Shown piece after piece: positions 24,031-34,689 of a stretch of 64,000 bases of DNA. Origin of the DNA: Tamarix chinensis (taxonomy: Eukaryota; Streptophyta; Magnoliopsida; Caryophyllales; Tamaricaceae). The notes under the pieces were generated by a model. The model ran no database searches and was not told where the DNA came from. It worked only from the letters and a program-made list of their open reading frames with translations. Made by a program: the position numbers and the translations under genes. The stretch lies in NCBI GenBank assembly GCA_030549775.1, contig CM060174.1, forward strand, positions 11,636,286-11,700,285. The letters run 5' to 3'. Within the stretch, counting starts at the first letter, position 1, and every line of letters begins with the position of its first letter.

Positions 24031-25617
24031 AACATGGAACCATGTAGTGATGATGAATTAGAAATTGAATCTCCTAATGAAATATTAACTATGGAAGAAG
24101 AAGAAGGAGACCCCTGCTTTGTAATTCAAAGAGTCTTGCAAATACAACCTAGTATTACACCTACTCAAAGAGAAAAGATTTTTAAAACTAAGTGTAAAAT
24201 AGGTGATACAGTTTGTAGACTTATAATTGATAGTGGTTCATATACTAATGTTGCTAGTGAGGCTATGGTTAAGAAACTTGGTTTGGAAACTACTAATCAT
24301 CCTAAACCCTATTCTTTACAATGGTTAAACAAGGATAAAGGAGCTAAAGTAAACAAAGAGCTTTAATCACATTTTCTATTAGAAACTATCATGATGAAGT
24401 TCTATGTGATGTTTTACCTATGGATGCTTGTGGATTACTTTTGGGTAGACCATGGAAATTTGATAGAAAAGCAACTCATGATGGGGTAACTAATGAATAT
24501 GTGGTGAAAAAGGAAAAACAATTGTATAGGCTCAAACCTTCTTTATATGATCATATGCCCTTGAGTGATGATAAAGAGAGATTATTTTTACATGAAAAGG
24601 CTATGGAAAAATGTATAAAAGAAGAAGGAATTTTTTATGCTTTAGTTTCTAAAGATTCTAAACCTGAAAAACAACAACTTGAAAATTCTAATCTAATTAA
24701 GTTTCTTGATGAGTATAATGATGTATTTCCTAATGACTTACCTCCTGGATTACCACCTAAAAGAGGTATAGAACATGCTATTGATCTTATTCCTAGTATG
24801 CCTATCCCTAACAAACCGACTTATAGATGTAACCCAGAAGAAGCTAAGGAATTACAAAAACAAATACAAGAACTTATAGATAAAGGATTCATGAAAGAAA
24901 ATATGAATTTTGTATAATTCAAATACGGCTTATGTCAAGTTTATGACTTATTTTTGGAAAACTTTATGGAATATGCTTAGTGTGTATGGTGTGAATCCTA
25001 ACATGCCTATTAACATGATTCCATTGAAAAAATGTGAATTGCAAAACTATGAGGCTAAAGGGAGAATAAATTTTTTTCAACAAATTTATGAGAAAATCAA
25101 AAATCATATTGAAAAATCTAATGCCAAGTATAAAGCTCAAGCGAATAAGCATAGAAACTCTTATGTGTTTTCTCCTAATGACTTAGTTTGGTTACATTTA
25201 CGTAAAGAGAGATTTCCTAATTTACGTAAAAACAAGCTAATGCCAAAAGCCGATGGTCCATTTAAAATACTTAGGAAGTTTGGAGATAATGCTTATGAAC
25301 TTGAACTTCCAAATTCTTATGGTGGAATTTCAAGAAATTTTAATGTTGGTGATTTGTCTACTTATTATTCTGATGAAAATTTGAGGGAAAATTCTTCTCA
25401 ACTTGGGGAGTATGATGCAGGAGCATCCATTGAACATAATGATTGTCATATTCATTCTAATCCTCAAGGTAAGGAAGATGATTTAGCTTTCATAATATTG
25501 GAGCCTATCATGTTAAATATTCTTGATAATTCTAATATGCTTGACATTGAAAAACATTCAAGTTATTCTTGTAGGTATGTTACATATTTGCAAGAAGATG
25601 ATGTTCATACACATTGA
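24031..25617 (+). pseudogene. pol of gypsy element E: protease, RT start, integrase tail, with large internal deletion
   Basis: An aspartic protease follows gag in the same frame, with active-site LIIDSGSYTNV at 24,223-24,255. A stop at 24,364 and a frameshift put the next part, 24,420-24,917, in another frame. It has the protease end (LLLGRPWKFDR) and the leader of reverse transcriptase (YRCNPEEAKEL, DKGFMKEN). At about 24,905 the reading jumps to integrase: FWKTLW, then, after a second gap near 24,980, YGVNPNMP and the C-terminal domain (WLHLRKERFPN, DGPFKIL). The RT active site, RNase H and the catalytic integrase core are absent. The last 68 codons lie inside the 3' LTR (stop at 25,615), a shared pol/LTR arrangement. 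Confidence 0.9.
25401..25412 (+). other. short polypurine tract of gypsy element E
   Basis: TTGGGGAGTA immediately precedes the TGATGCAG start of the 3' LTR. The GGGGAG run is the probable plus-strand primer. It lies within the pol reading frame. Confidence 0.7.
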
Positions 25618-26289
25618 TGTGTACAAGTATTCCAAGGCATGCAAGACTATGACATACATGGGATGATACATTACAACAAGAGATAGAGTGATGATATTCA
25701 TTATTTTTATAAACTTGTTGTAAACCCTAACCCTAAGTATATTTTATGTAAGTTAGGGTATGGCTATAATTTCATGTATATATCTTAGTCTATTGTATAG
25801 CTTTGTAATATTAATCCTTAGTATCATTTAACCAATGATATTATGCTTTGGATTAAGGTTAATATGGGCTTAATTCAACCATGATTAATGGGCTGAATTA
25901 AGAAGGAAAACTTGGCTGGTTTAAGCTAGCTCACCACCGAGTCTCCCTTCTCCTATATATACCTTTTGTGCACAACATTTGTATGTAGAATTGAATAGAA
26001 TGAATAATAAGAATTTTGATAAAACTTTGGGAAAGAGAGCTAAAGTCTAATCCTCCATTTTGGGTCTACATTGAGCAAGGAAGATTTGGGATAATCCTTC
26101 CTCAATACTATCTTGAAGTCGACACATTTGAACACCTTCAAATCTGCTGAAACACCTTCATCTTGTAACATCAATTTCTTCGTCTATAATCCACCAAATC
26201 ACTTCATTCTTTTTGCATTAGATCGTGGGTGATAGATTCTAATACAAATTTTGATCCAACCTTCCATTACTTTGATAAAAACCACATCA
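25413..26289 (+). repeat. 3' LTR of gypsy element E
   Basis: 877 bases, TG...CA ends, followed by ACATG. It contains the telomere-like word AACCCTAACCCTAA near 25,722, also present in the 5' LTR. It keeps a 38-base segment missing from the 5' copy. Confidence 0.95.
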
Positions 26290-26294
26290 ACATG

Positions 26295-27085
26295 CACCTC
26301 ACAAAAATGTGCCAGATGCTTGAGAAAAGAACGCATCGATGGTGGCGGTGGAAAGCAATGGTCAGTGCCCATGAGGGGGAATAATGAGGGGGTCATAGTG
26401 GTTGATCCACCCAGCACAAGGCAGTTCTTGGTGGCTATGGTGGTGTGTGGATGGCGATGTTCATGGCTCAATCCCTAGAAATATAGTAGCAGTAGTAGTA
26501 GTAGTAGAAGAAGAAGAAGAAGAAGAAGATAGGTGGTGGCTCGGGCAGGTGGTTGCTCGATAGAAAATGGGTACAAATGAGGAAAATAAATGAGGGAGGG
26601 AGGGAGAAGTGAAGGTAGGTTATATATGTATATGTATGGCATGTAAATGGGGAAAGCTAAGGAAGGCAGTGGATGACGATGGTGATGATCAATAAAGGCA
26701 CAAAGGAGAGGAACCAAATTCAATGAGAGAGATGGGAGATGATGGCTGTGTGTTTTAGATAATGAGGAAACACTCACAAGATAGGAGGAGGAGGAGAAGA
26801 AATCGGTGCAGGAGAAAGGAAAAAGGAAAAAGGAGAAAAAAGGATTAAGTTCGTATTTATATTAAATTTAGATTAGCTAAAATAAATAAAATTAGTGATA
26901 TAAATCTTTTGGGATTAATGTTAGTCAAGAAATAGAAATTTACACCAATAAAATATTAAGATTATGTTAAGATTTTGGAATTAAGGAATTAAGGTAGGGT
27001 TAAAATGAAATTTTATTGAGATTAGAATTAGATTAAGGTATTAGTTATAAGGCATTAGGTTTAGCAAAAAATTTGGGGTATCTTA
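26295..27085 (-). other. unit D, 5' part on its own strand
   Basis: This is the remaining piece of D. It includes a purine-rich stretch (26,480-26,860) equivalent to the pyrimidine-rich domains of A, B and C, with an (AGT)n(AGA)n microsatellite at about 26,487-26,530. It ends at the TAAGATACCCC-type terminus (minus strand). The open frames at 26,199-26,777 are products of the biased composition. Confidence 0.7.
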
Positions 27086-27090
27086 ATATA

Positions 27091-27961
27091 TGAAGTAATG
27101 TGTTTAAAATATGACATGAAACCAAAATTTTGGTAAATTCAAATTGACGATCAAGATAACTATAAAACAACATTCAATGTTTATTTTTGGCCATTATGAA
27201 TGAATTGCAATGTTAGTTGGATTAAAAAAAACTTCATTTGGAATTTCAGAATGTAATGAGTGATATATTTAATCCTTATTCAAAATTTATCATTGTCTAA
27301 AAAGATGACATCTTACTTAAATCTAATTCTATTGATTAAAATATCAAGCAATGAAAAATATACTTGCAAACCATAGAAAAATATGTCTTAGTTTTGTCCG
27401 CATCAAAAATGAAACTATTTCAAACAAAACATAATTCCAAAGGTTTTTAAGATGCTTGTACGATGTAGCAGATTTTTTCTTAGATGTAAAAATTTATGTA
27501 AGCCTCTATTTAAAATATTACAAATTAAAAATAGTTGAGAAACATGGAGTCAATATCACACAAAGATTATTAAATTATTAAAATAAAATGTCAAATGCCT
27601 CTCTTTCTTAGGTATTCCTCGCATCCATGCATTCATGATAATAGAATTAGATGCATCAAACATAGATTATGGTGGCATACTTAAACAAAGTCTTCTTGAG
27701 TCAAAGATAAAACATGTAGATATCACTCATAACTATGTCTAGGATTACACAAAAAAAATAAACCATTAAAAAGGACATTTTATCCATGGTTTTAATGTAT
27801 ATCAAAAGTTCAAGATGATTTGTTTGATAAAAAAAGTCTTATTACAAATTGATTGTAAACTAGCAAGAGATGTATTATAAAATATGTCCAAAATGTTGTT
27901 CCTAAATAAATATTTTCTAGATGACAATCTATTTTATTAGCTTTTGACTTTGGTATTGAAG
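27091..27961 (+). pseudogene. endogenous caulimovirid: reverse transcriptase (rest) and RNase H
   Basis: The reading resumes right of D. From 27,112 MKPKFW, a stop, then IQIDDQDNYKTTF corresponds to the RT palm entry. At 27,253-27,320 NVMSDIFNPYSKFIIV is followed by a stop and KDD, so the catalytic YIDD-type box is destroyed. KMKLFQTK follows at 27,406. RNase H begins at about 27,644 (LDASNIDYGGILKQ, the first catalytic Asp region). It continues after a frameshift with SKVQDD, VQNVV and FDFGIE, stopping at 27,961, where an LTR interrupts it. Many stops and frameshifts make it a relic. The family is Caulimoviridae, whose polyprotein order is protease, RT, RNase H. The genus is not assigned. 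Confidence 0.85.
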
Positions 27962-29420
27962 TGATAAGTATGATTTTGTGCATGAATCATCAGTATTTGT
28001 GTTTAATTTATAGATGAATCATTGTTTAATTATTAGTAAGTTTAGCCTTCATGTTTATATTTATGCTCTTGGTTAATTTTGTAGGTACTTGAAAAAAAGA
28101 TATGAAATGGATCAAAGTAGTAGTAAAAAAACCAATTAAGAGAGCAATGATAATGTTAATAAAAATGCCACCATGGAGACTCAATTTTGGAGTTTCTACA
28201 AATTATGAAGGGTTTAATAACTCCCATAAATGAATTAAGATAATATTTAATTTAATAATGAAGACTCATTAAATAAAGATTAAGATTTTAATAAATCATT
28301 GATCCTTCTTAAGAGTCACTATAACTTTTCATTACATAACTAAAGAGTGACTTAAAATAGCTTCCATTATTTAGTTTAATAGGGTAAATTTTCTTATTTA
28401 TGATAAGGGGAATACCATAATTAATGTAATGTTCTACAATCTTGTACATTATATCTATTTTCATCATTGACATATTTACTTGAAGTACTCACTTGTTTCT
28501 TCATGGGTAGACATAATGGTTTTGTTTTTGTCTTAATTTGTAGTAGATGAGTGGTATGTATAGATTTCTTTATCTCTTGACATACATCAAATCCCCATAT
28601 CCTTCATCCCTTCCATTCCTTATATCAAAATTCATGTACTTTGAAGCTAGAATATTGGTTGTTGTTGTTCTTAATTTCAATAAAAAGTGTATTGTATAAT
28701 TGTTTTTATCTTTAGAGTTTAATGAACACTCTTTTGATTGAGATCTTATGTATTAATTAAACCATGAATTGTTAATTAAGTGGTACTAAGTTGAAGGGAA
28801 TTTCTTGATTCAAATATTTAGAGAATGTTTGTTTTCCTAATTTCGTTTATGATAATTTGTGTTATGTTGTTGCTTGTATTGATGATATTGGAAAATTAAT
28901 CACCTTCCAGTATTGGTGTGAGAAGTTTTGGTAAGATTCAAAAGATGAGTTAGGATGAGATCCGATAGTGTAATTAAGGATTCAATCACAAGGTCAAGAG
29001 ATGTTTATTCATTGTCTAAAACATAAAAAAGAGGACTTCTTAATGAACATTAATAGATAGAGGATTTGTAATAAGCATTAAGCAATAGGGCATAGTGGCT
29101 CAAATGAATATTGCAATTTATATCTTTACTAACATAATTTATTATGAATTGGGAATCATGATTGGGTAGAGTGTTCAATTATAGTTGAGATTGAGGGAAT
29201 TGGTTGGATCTTTAACTATCTTTTCTATCCAAAAACACCATTTGATTGTTTATGTTTATTTATTTATTTATATGATTTTATTTAATTTAGATTATCACTC
29301 TAATAACCATAATAAATCATCTCGATATAGAATATTTGATCAAATTTCTAGTACTTACTACTAATCTCTATGGGATAATAGCTTAATCACTACCTCAATA
29401 TTGTACACTTGTAGATTACA
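27962..29420 (+). mobile_element. probable solo LTR, Tat/Athila-like, inside viral RNase H
   Basis: Left of 27,961 and right of 29,421 the two flanks read as consecutive parts of viral RNase H, so the intervening 1.46 kb is an insertion. It starts near TGATAAGTATGATTTTGTGC and ends near CTTGTAGATTACA. The opening text (TGCATGAATC...TTTAATTTATAG) and the closing text (CTCTATGGGATAATAG...) resemble LTRs of plant Tat/Athila elements. No internal coding sequence is present. The exact edges and target duplication are unclear (GTGAT versus TGGAT at the two sides). Confidence 0.6.
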
Positions 29421-29495
29421 TGGATTAGGAACCTCAAATTCACTTCTTAACTTTCTTATGTGATAATTTTTGTAAGGCAATAACTAATATGGTAG
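29421..29495 (+). pseudogene. endogenous caulimovirid: end of RNase H polyprotein
   Basis: The frame GTSNSLLNFLM followed by two stops corresponds to the short conserved tail after the RNase H domain. It is the continuation of the reading broken at 27,961. This marks the 3' end of the viral pol region. Confidence 0.6.
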
Positions 29496-29650
29496 GATAT
29501 CCATACGTTCCATATCAAAAAAATAGGGGGGGTTATCTACTCCTAGTTATTCTTTAAGAAAGCAATTTATCTTTTCACAATATCTTTAGTAAGAATATAC
29601 ACATTGATTAAAAGTTATTATAAACAAAATGGGAAATAGTAAAAAAATTC
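29496..29650 (+). other. probable viral intergenic region relic
   Basis: This short non-coding stretch lies between the pol end and the first conserved downstream reading frame. In circular caulimovirid genomes the promoter and tRNA-Met primer site lie here, but I do not find a recognisable primer site or TATA box, so it is only positional. Confidence 0.3.
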
Positions 29651-31275
29651 ATAAAGAATGTTTACATTAGTGCATTATGCAAATACTTTAATGAGTGTAA
29701 TATAATATTACAAGGCTATGCATTCGGTGGACCAATCGATAGACCATCTACTATAACTCATATAAACTTCCATGAACATTATCATCACGTGGAAGCAATA
29801 TTAAGAAATGTCAATGATCCCATATTACATTTAGAAAGTAATAAATTAATCATTAGACATTCATCATCCAATACATATAAATTTAGAAATTTAGATATTG
29901 AAGCGTTAATATCAAAGTTATTATTCACTTGAACAATGCCAAGTGTCATTCTACATGAGATTAAACAAATAAATTGTCAAAAGTCATTAGAAAATGGGCA
30001 AATAGATTATATAGAAATAAAAAATGCATTGCATAATTTGCATCTAACAAAGCCATAGGGCTTTGGATACCACGAATTGATTGGTTTTTAATACCTAGTT
30101 AGAATATGAGATATACCATCTATAAAACAATAATTAGCATGCCCTCCTACATCAAAATATTAATCCAACTTTAAAAAAAAAATCCACAATATCTAATTGA
30201 TAAATGCCTAATATACCTTATCTATGGAGAAACCTAATAATTCTTTAAAAATAGGTTGCGTTCTTTTAATTGGTGATAGTAAGGTTTAATCAATCAAATA
30301 TGAGCTAGGTTTGCATTTATCTGTGGTTGGTGAAATATTAGCTATTGGTTAGCTTGTTTAACCATTGGTTAGCCCATTTATTTGAGAAAGAGTTTAGGGA
30401 GGTTCCATATGAGATTTATACTAATTCATGGTTAAGTGTTTGGTTTGCTAAGGGTTAAAAACTTAATATTATGACATCAATAATTAAGAGAATATTTATC
30501 TTAGATAATAGATATTGTAGTAATGAAAGGATAATTAATTCAAAGGAAAATTTATCTATTCCTATAAATATAAACTTTTCCCGATGGACTTAAACTAAAA
30601 CTCCTTGTGAATACATATATAAAGTAGGAACCTTGAGTTTAATTTTTTTTGTTCAATTCAAAATCGTGAAGAAAATATTTCTATCTAAAATAAGTTTGAA
30701 GAAATTCATCTTTTATCTATGACGAATTTAAAGAAATATAGCAAAAGGAAAATTAATTATACTTATTTTGGACTTATTCAAATAGTATTCAACCCTTTAA
30801 TAGAGTTAGGAATTGATATGGCTATATTATTGTGCCTTGGAGATAAATGTTTATTAAAAATATAATAATTTAATGATATCATTAATTCAATCAAACTTAT
30901 GTAAGCATCCAATATTCTTCAATATAACTATAAACTTTGTTGGAAAGCTACATGATCCAAACACATTCAAAACATTAATTCTATATATTCATGCTTGTTA
31001 AATTAAATTTATTGAATTTCAAAAAATGTATATCATTAACGTGTAGAATTTATTTTAGAATTTTAAATAATCAATTTAATCTAAGATGTCTGATCAAGAT
31101 TCCATCAGGACAAAGTGTAGTACTGACTATTGAAGCTGAACAATCTAGAACCTTTACTCCAAAACTATTATAATGGAATGAAATTACTATTCTAGAATAT
31201 TAGAAAATAGATATGCCACAACCTCCTAAGAATATAGCTTAAAGAGAGATATCCCAAAATATTGAAAGACTTAAC
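29651..31275 (+). pseudogene. endogenous caulimovirid: movement-protein-side reading frame, heavily broken
   Basis: One frame is nearly stop-free from 29,710 to 29,930 (AFGGPIDRPSTITHINF, then HHVEAILRNVNDP), and similar text recurs at 34,745-34,830. Short coding-like stretches continue after frameshifts. From about 30,725 SKRKINYTYFGLIQIVFNPL resembles the beta-strand core of the 30K-type movement protein that widens plasmodesmata. At 31,130-31,270 the SRTFTPKLL and PQPPKNI region resembles its C-terminal end. There are at least a dozen stops and several frameshifts. The assignment rests on weak similarity plus gene order (after pol and intergenic, before coat protein). Confidence 0.5.
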
Positions 31276-33560
31276 GGATGAGTCTGTATTGGATTTAATT
31301 CCTATAGGTATCCCAAAATGAAACTATACATCCAACTTTCAAAGAATATGAATTCAAAACTCCTATTCTAGAGTCCATATATCAACGAAGTCCTTCTTCA
31401 CCATCTACACCCAAATAATATAGAATGATGAATCTTATTATATCAAATAACTTTTAGATAGATAAATAATTTCATAGAAAATATTTTTATTAAAAAATAA
31501 TACTATTACATGAGAATGATTCTATAGAACCTTTAGTGCGTAGAGAACCAACGAGGTAATATATGTTTGGTATTATGATATGGAACGATTAGCAGTTAGC
31601 CTTCCATGCTTTACATGGCTTGAAACCTATGCCTCAAAATATGAAATTATTTATTAATTTAAATATTAAAAAAAATAAGAGCTCATATTGATTATTCTGA
31701 TAATGGATTACCTAAAATAAGAGCTCATATTTATTAACTCAACAGAATTAACCAATAATATAACCATTACCCCACTCCAAAAAGATATTAGATGTGAATG
31801 AAAAGATTTTTTTAAATAGAATAAAAGATACTAAAAAAAATCATCAAGTAAGTTATCAAAGTCAAATATTTCAAACAATATCAATCCAACTTGACTAAAT
31901 AGAGGTCACTATGGAAAACAATACCAAAAATACTATTGATTAGCATAATAAATATTTTATAAGTATAACAAACCATTTAGGAAAAATTGTAACATATTTT
32001 CCTAATGAAACTAAGGAACCTATGTTCAAACCTTTTTATCTTCCAATTAATGAAAGAAAAAAAAATACTTAATTAAGTAAAGAAGAAAAATTATGCTTTA
32101 GATCAATTAACTAAAAAAGTAGTTAATCTATCAATGACATCAAAAACTTATGATATTATGAATAGCTCAAATACAATTCAAACTATATCAAATTTTGACG
32201 ATGAAATAAAAAAAAGTGTTGATGTCACCTAAATGAAAAAATAATACAGCTAGGTGGAAGTCTGCTTCCACTTTTAGCATATTATCCATGACCTACACCT
32301 CTTGGCATTCAATATAAGAAAGATAAAAACATGATTCCCCAATATTTGAAGGAACATCTATAATTGTATGAAATTTAGATGGTTATTTATAATTTGAAAT
32401 TATGAATATGTTTCATTTAATGGGCATGGAAACTGAAACTTATAGTAAAAAAAAAATAAAAATACTCATGAAGATGCCAAAGCAATGGTACTAGGATTTA
32501 TAGAAACTTTAAAACACTAGTGAGATAAATTCCTTTCTAAAGAAGGAAAAAACGACATTTTTTAGCATATAAAATTGTATAGAGACTTTAACGGGAAGGA
32601 TATAGTGGAAATATTGTAATTGATAAAGTTTCTATTGAAAATATAATATTCGCTACAACTATACACTTTATAGAAAATCCTAGGAAACAAGGAATAACAC
32701 TCAAGTTGTATTAACCAATTTAAGATGTCCAACTTCACAAGACTTTAGATGGTACAAAGATATGTTTTTAAGTCATATATTCCAAAGGAAATATTTTAAT
32801 GCTTCTTTTTGAAAAGAAAGATTCGTAGAAGGATTACCAACCCTATTTCGTTAAAAGATGATGTCCAAATCAATGGAATATAGTAGAGGAAGCTCCATTC
32901 CGTGAGATTAGAAAACATATATAAAATTATTTTTTATTACTAAAATAAGAAACATTACATATTTTCTAGGAACATAAACAAAAGAAATGGATACCATAAT
33001 GATCACAAAAGATTTGCTAAAGAAATGTGAATATTATATGAAAAATATAAATTACAAAAATTTTGAGCATCTTCAATAAGAAATAAAAAGCTAAGTAAAA
33101 GATATTATTAAGATTATTCTATATCTAGAAAATAATATTCAAAACATTGTTCTAGTAGGAAAAATAAATCTTATCAAAATAATAACCATAGGAAAAATAT
33201 GAACTCCAAATTATTAGTTATAATGTAAAAGAACAAGCTATAAAGAAAATGATTGCAGACTTAAAAGAAGATTAACACATTATTGAAGTATCAAGATGAT
33301 ATAAAACAAAAAAACTTAATCATCTACTTCTATTAGACACTAAATGTGAAGAAAATGCTTGTGAAGACGATTATCAAGTTGATAAAGTCTATTCAAACTC
33401 ATCATGTAACAATTGTGATATTAAAGTTAGTGAAAATTTCTATTCTTAAGGATTAGATATCCTCAAAGAAATGGAAAATATACAAGTTATTGAAGATCAA
33501 TTTAAGTCGATAAATGTTATCACAAAATCTAAAGAAAAATAATTTCTTATTGATATTGTG
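31276..33560 (+). pseudogene. endogenous caulimovirid: coat protein and nucleocapsid region, broken
   Basis: The clearest part is 32,697-32,870, where one frame reads LTNLRCPTSQDFRWYKDMF and then, after a stop replacing a tryptophan, KERFVEGLPTLFR and another stop. This is the conserved core of caulimovirid coat protein. Upstream (31,560-32,520) WNDxxLAFHALHGL-like and AKAMVLGFIETL stretches are found in shifting frames. Downstream at about 33,080-33,200 a Lys/Tyr/Asn-rich basic stretch stands where the nucleic-acid-binding segment lies, but no intact CCHC knuckle is visible. At 33,490-33,560 a VIEDQFKSINVITK stretch leads to the protease. The region is extensively broken. Confidence 0.6.
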
Positions 33561-34300
33561 GACAAGATAGATTACCGATATAATATGCAATAATAATGCC
33601 TGCTAAAATTAAAACATATCATTTAAGAAAAAAAACTATCAAAATCTTGAACCCATTAACATAGATACTTTTTTGGACAAATATCTAGCTAAAAATTTGT
33701 TCAAACAACTTACAAAAAATGATTCAAAGGAAGAAATTAATCAACTATAAACTTAAATAAGTGAATTGACGCTCCAAATCCAAATAAGAAAATTGAAGGA
33801 ACTTGAAATAGAAACAACATTTTCTATAGTTGAAACATCAAAGAAGGACAACCCATATACTTCCATTAATTTAGAAGATATGCCACCTGATAATTTTGTT
33901 GAATTAATAAATAGAATTAGTTTTAAAAAATGGTATGGACCAATCAATATTTTTATAAAATAAGGAAATATATATATGCACTTATGGATACAAGTGTAGA
34001 TCAAAATTGTATTAAAGAAGGATTAATTCTAACACAATGTTATGAAAAAACCATTGAAAGATTACATGATGCTAATGGCACTAGACTTAAAATTAGGCAT
34101 ACATTATCTAATGTTAAAATATGTGAAGAAGGATATTAATTTAAGATAGCATTTGTTTTAGTCAAATACCTTAATCAAGAAATGATACTAGGAACATCAT
34201 TCTTTACTCTAATTCATCCATTCATAATTAATGAAATTGGATTCCATATAATGGATTTAAATAAACACTAAGTTTTAAATTTCTTTGTCCGATCAATAAT
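33561..34300 (+). pseudogene. endogenous caulimovirid: aspartic protease region
   Basis: The frames 33,766-33,963 (coiled-coil-like linker, IQIRKLKELEIETTF) and 33,930-34,139 overlap by a frameshift. The second contains ALMDTSVDQNCIKEGL, the protease active-site region. Its DTG/DSG triad reads Asp-Thr-Ser, which is atypical. After a stop at 34,137, FVLVKYLNQEMILGTSFF continues to 34,205 and supplies the ILGT strand of the retropepsin fold. Order and spacing agree with caulimovirid polyproteins, where the protease sits between coat protein and RT. The protein is not functional. Confidence 0.65.
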
Positions 34301-34570
34301 AGGAATTTATAACTACTTCAATCATTATATATAATGCCATAAACAAATTTTATTAAATTATACAACCTATTGATTAAGAAAACCTAAATAAAAAATTTAA
34401 GATAAGGTCTATAATGTCTCCCAAGTTTCTTTTAGCATAGAAAAAGATATATCATCACAATCTCATATGAAATAAGCTTTGATATAGAACTTTTCTACTC
34501 AAAACAAGATATCTAACTAGAAATTAGCTTAATGTGTAAGCAACATTTATCCTTTTTTATTCATTTTTTC
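34301..34570 (+). pseudogene. endogenous caulimovirid: polyprotein leading into reverse transcriptase, truncated
   Basis: Short stretches such as YNVSQVSFSIEKDISSQS (34,410-34,465) match the linker just before RT in this family. The trail ends at about 34,570, close to the point in RT where the left viral fragment (14,755) begins. The integrated sequence thus covers about one turn of the circular genome, opened near the RT N-terminus. Confidence 0.45.
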
Positions 34571-34689
34571 ATGTTGCATTGAGCAAGAAAGATCATAAAG
34601 TTATTATAAAAAGGATATGGAATATTAGAAAGGTATCATATAATGCACTGACATTGCATTTGTGTATATATATATCTTAGACAAGCTAA

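Larger units (their letters stand above)
21080..26289 (+). mobile_element. Ty3/gypsy retrotransposon E, internally deleted and non-autonomous
   Basis: It has two LTRs (21,080-21,917 and 25,413-26,289), each starting TGATGCAGGAGCA and ending ACCACATCA, with a perfect ACATG target duplication. A tRNA-iMet-type primer site follows the 5' LTR and a short purine run precedes the 3' LTR. The interior encodes gag, protease and the start of reverse transcriptase, then jumps to the integrase C-terminal region. The RT core, RNase H and most of integrase are missing, so it could only have moved with help from a complete relative. The LTRs differ at scattered positions and by one 38-base indel, so insertion is fairly recent. 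No chromodomain is seen and the lineage is not assigned. Confidence 0.95.
14903..27085 (-). mobile_element. LTR-like unit D (probable solo LTR), interrupted by A and E
   Basis: On the minus strand it begins TAAGATACCCC (27,085) and ends GGGGAGTTATA (14,903), matching the TGTAATACCCC...GGGTGTTACA ends of A, B and C with some decay. It is flanked by ATATA at 14,898-14,902 and 27,086-27,090. That duplication is low complexity, but the flanks independently read as two halves of one viral reverse transcriptase, which confirms both edges. Without the inserted A (16,253-20,373) and E (21,080-26,289) the unit is about 2.8 kb. It has no coding region, primer site or polypurine tract. It is the most decayed of the five related units. 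Confidence 0.8.

Noticed and set aside
33753..34004. 83-codon frame on the minus strand
   Set aside because: It is a shadow of the viral protease-region frames on the plus strand.
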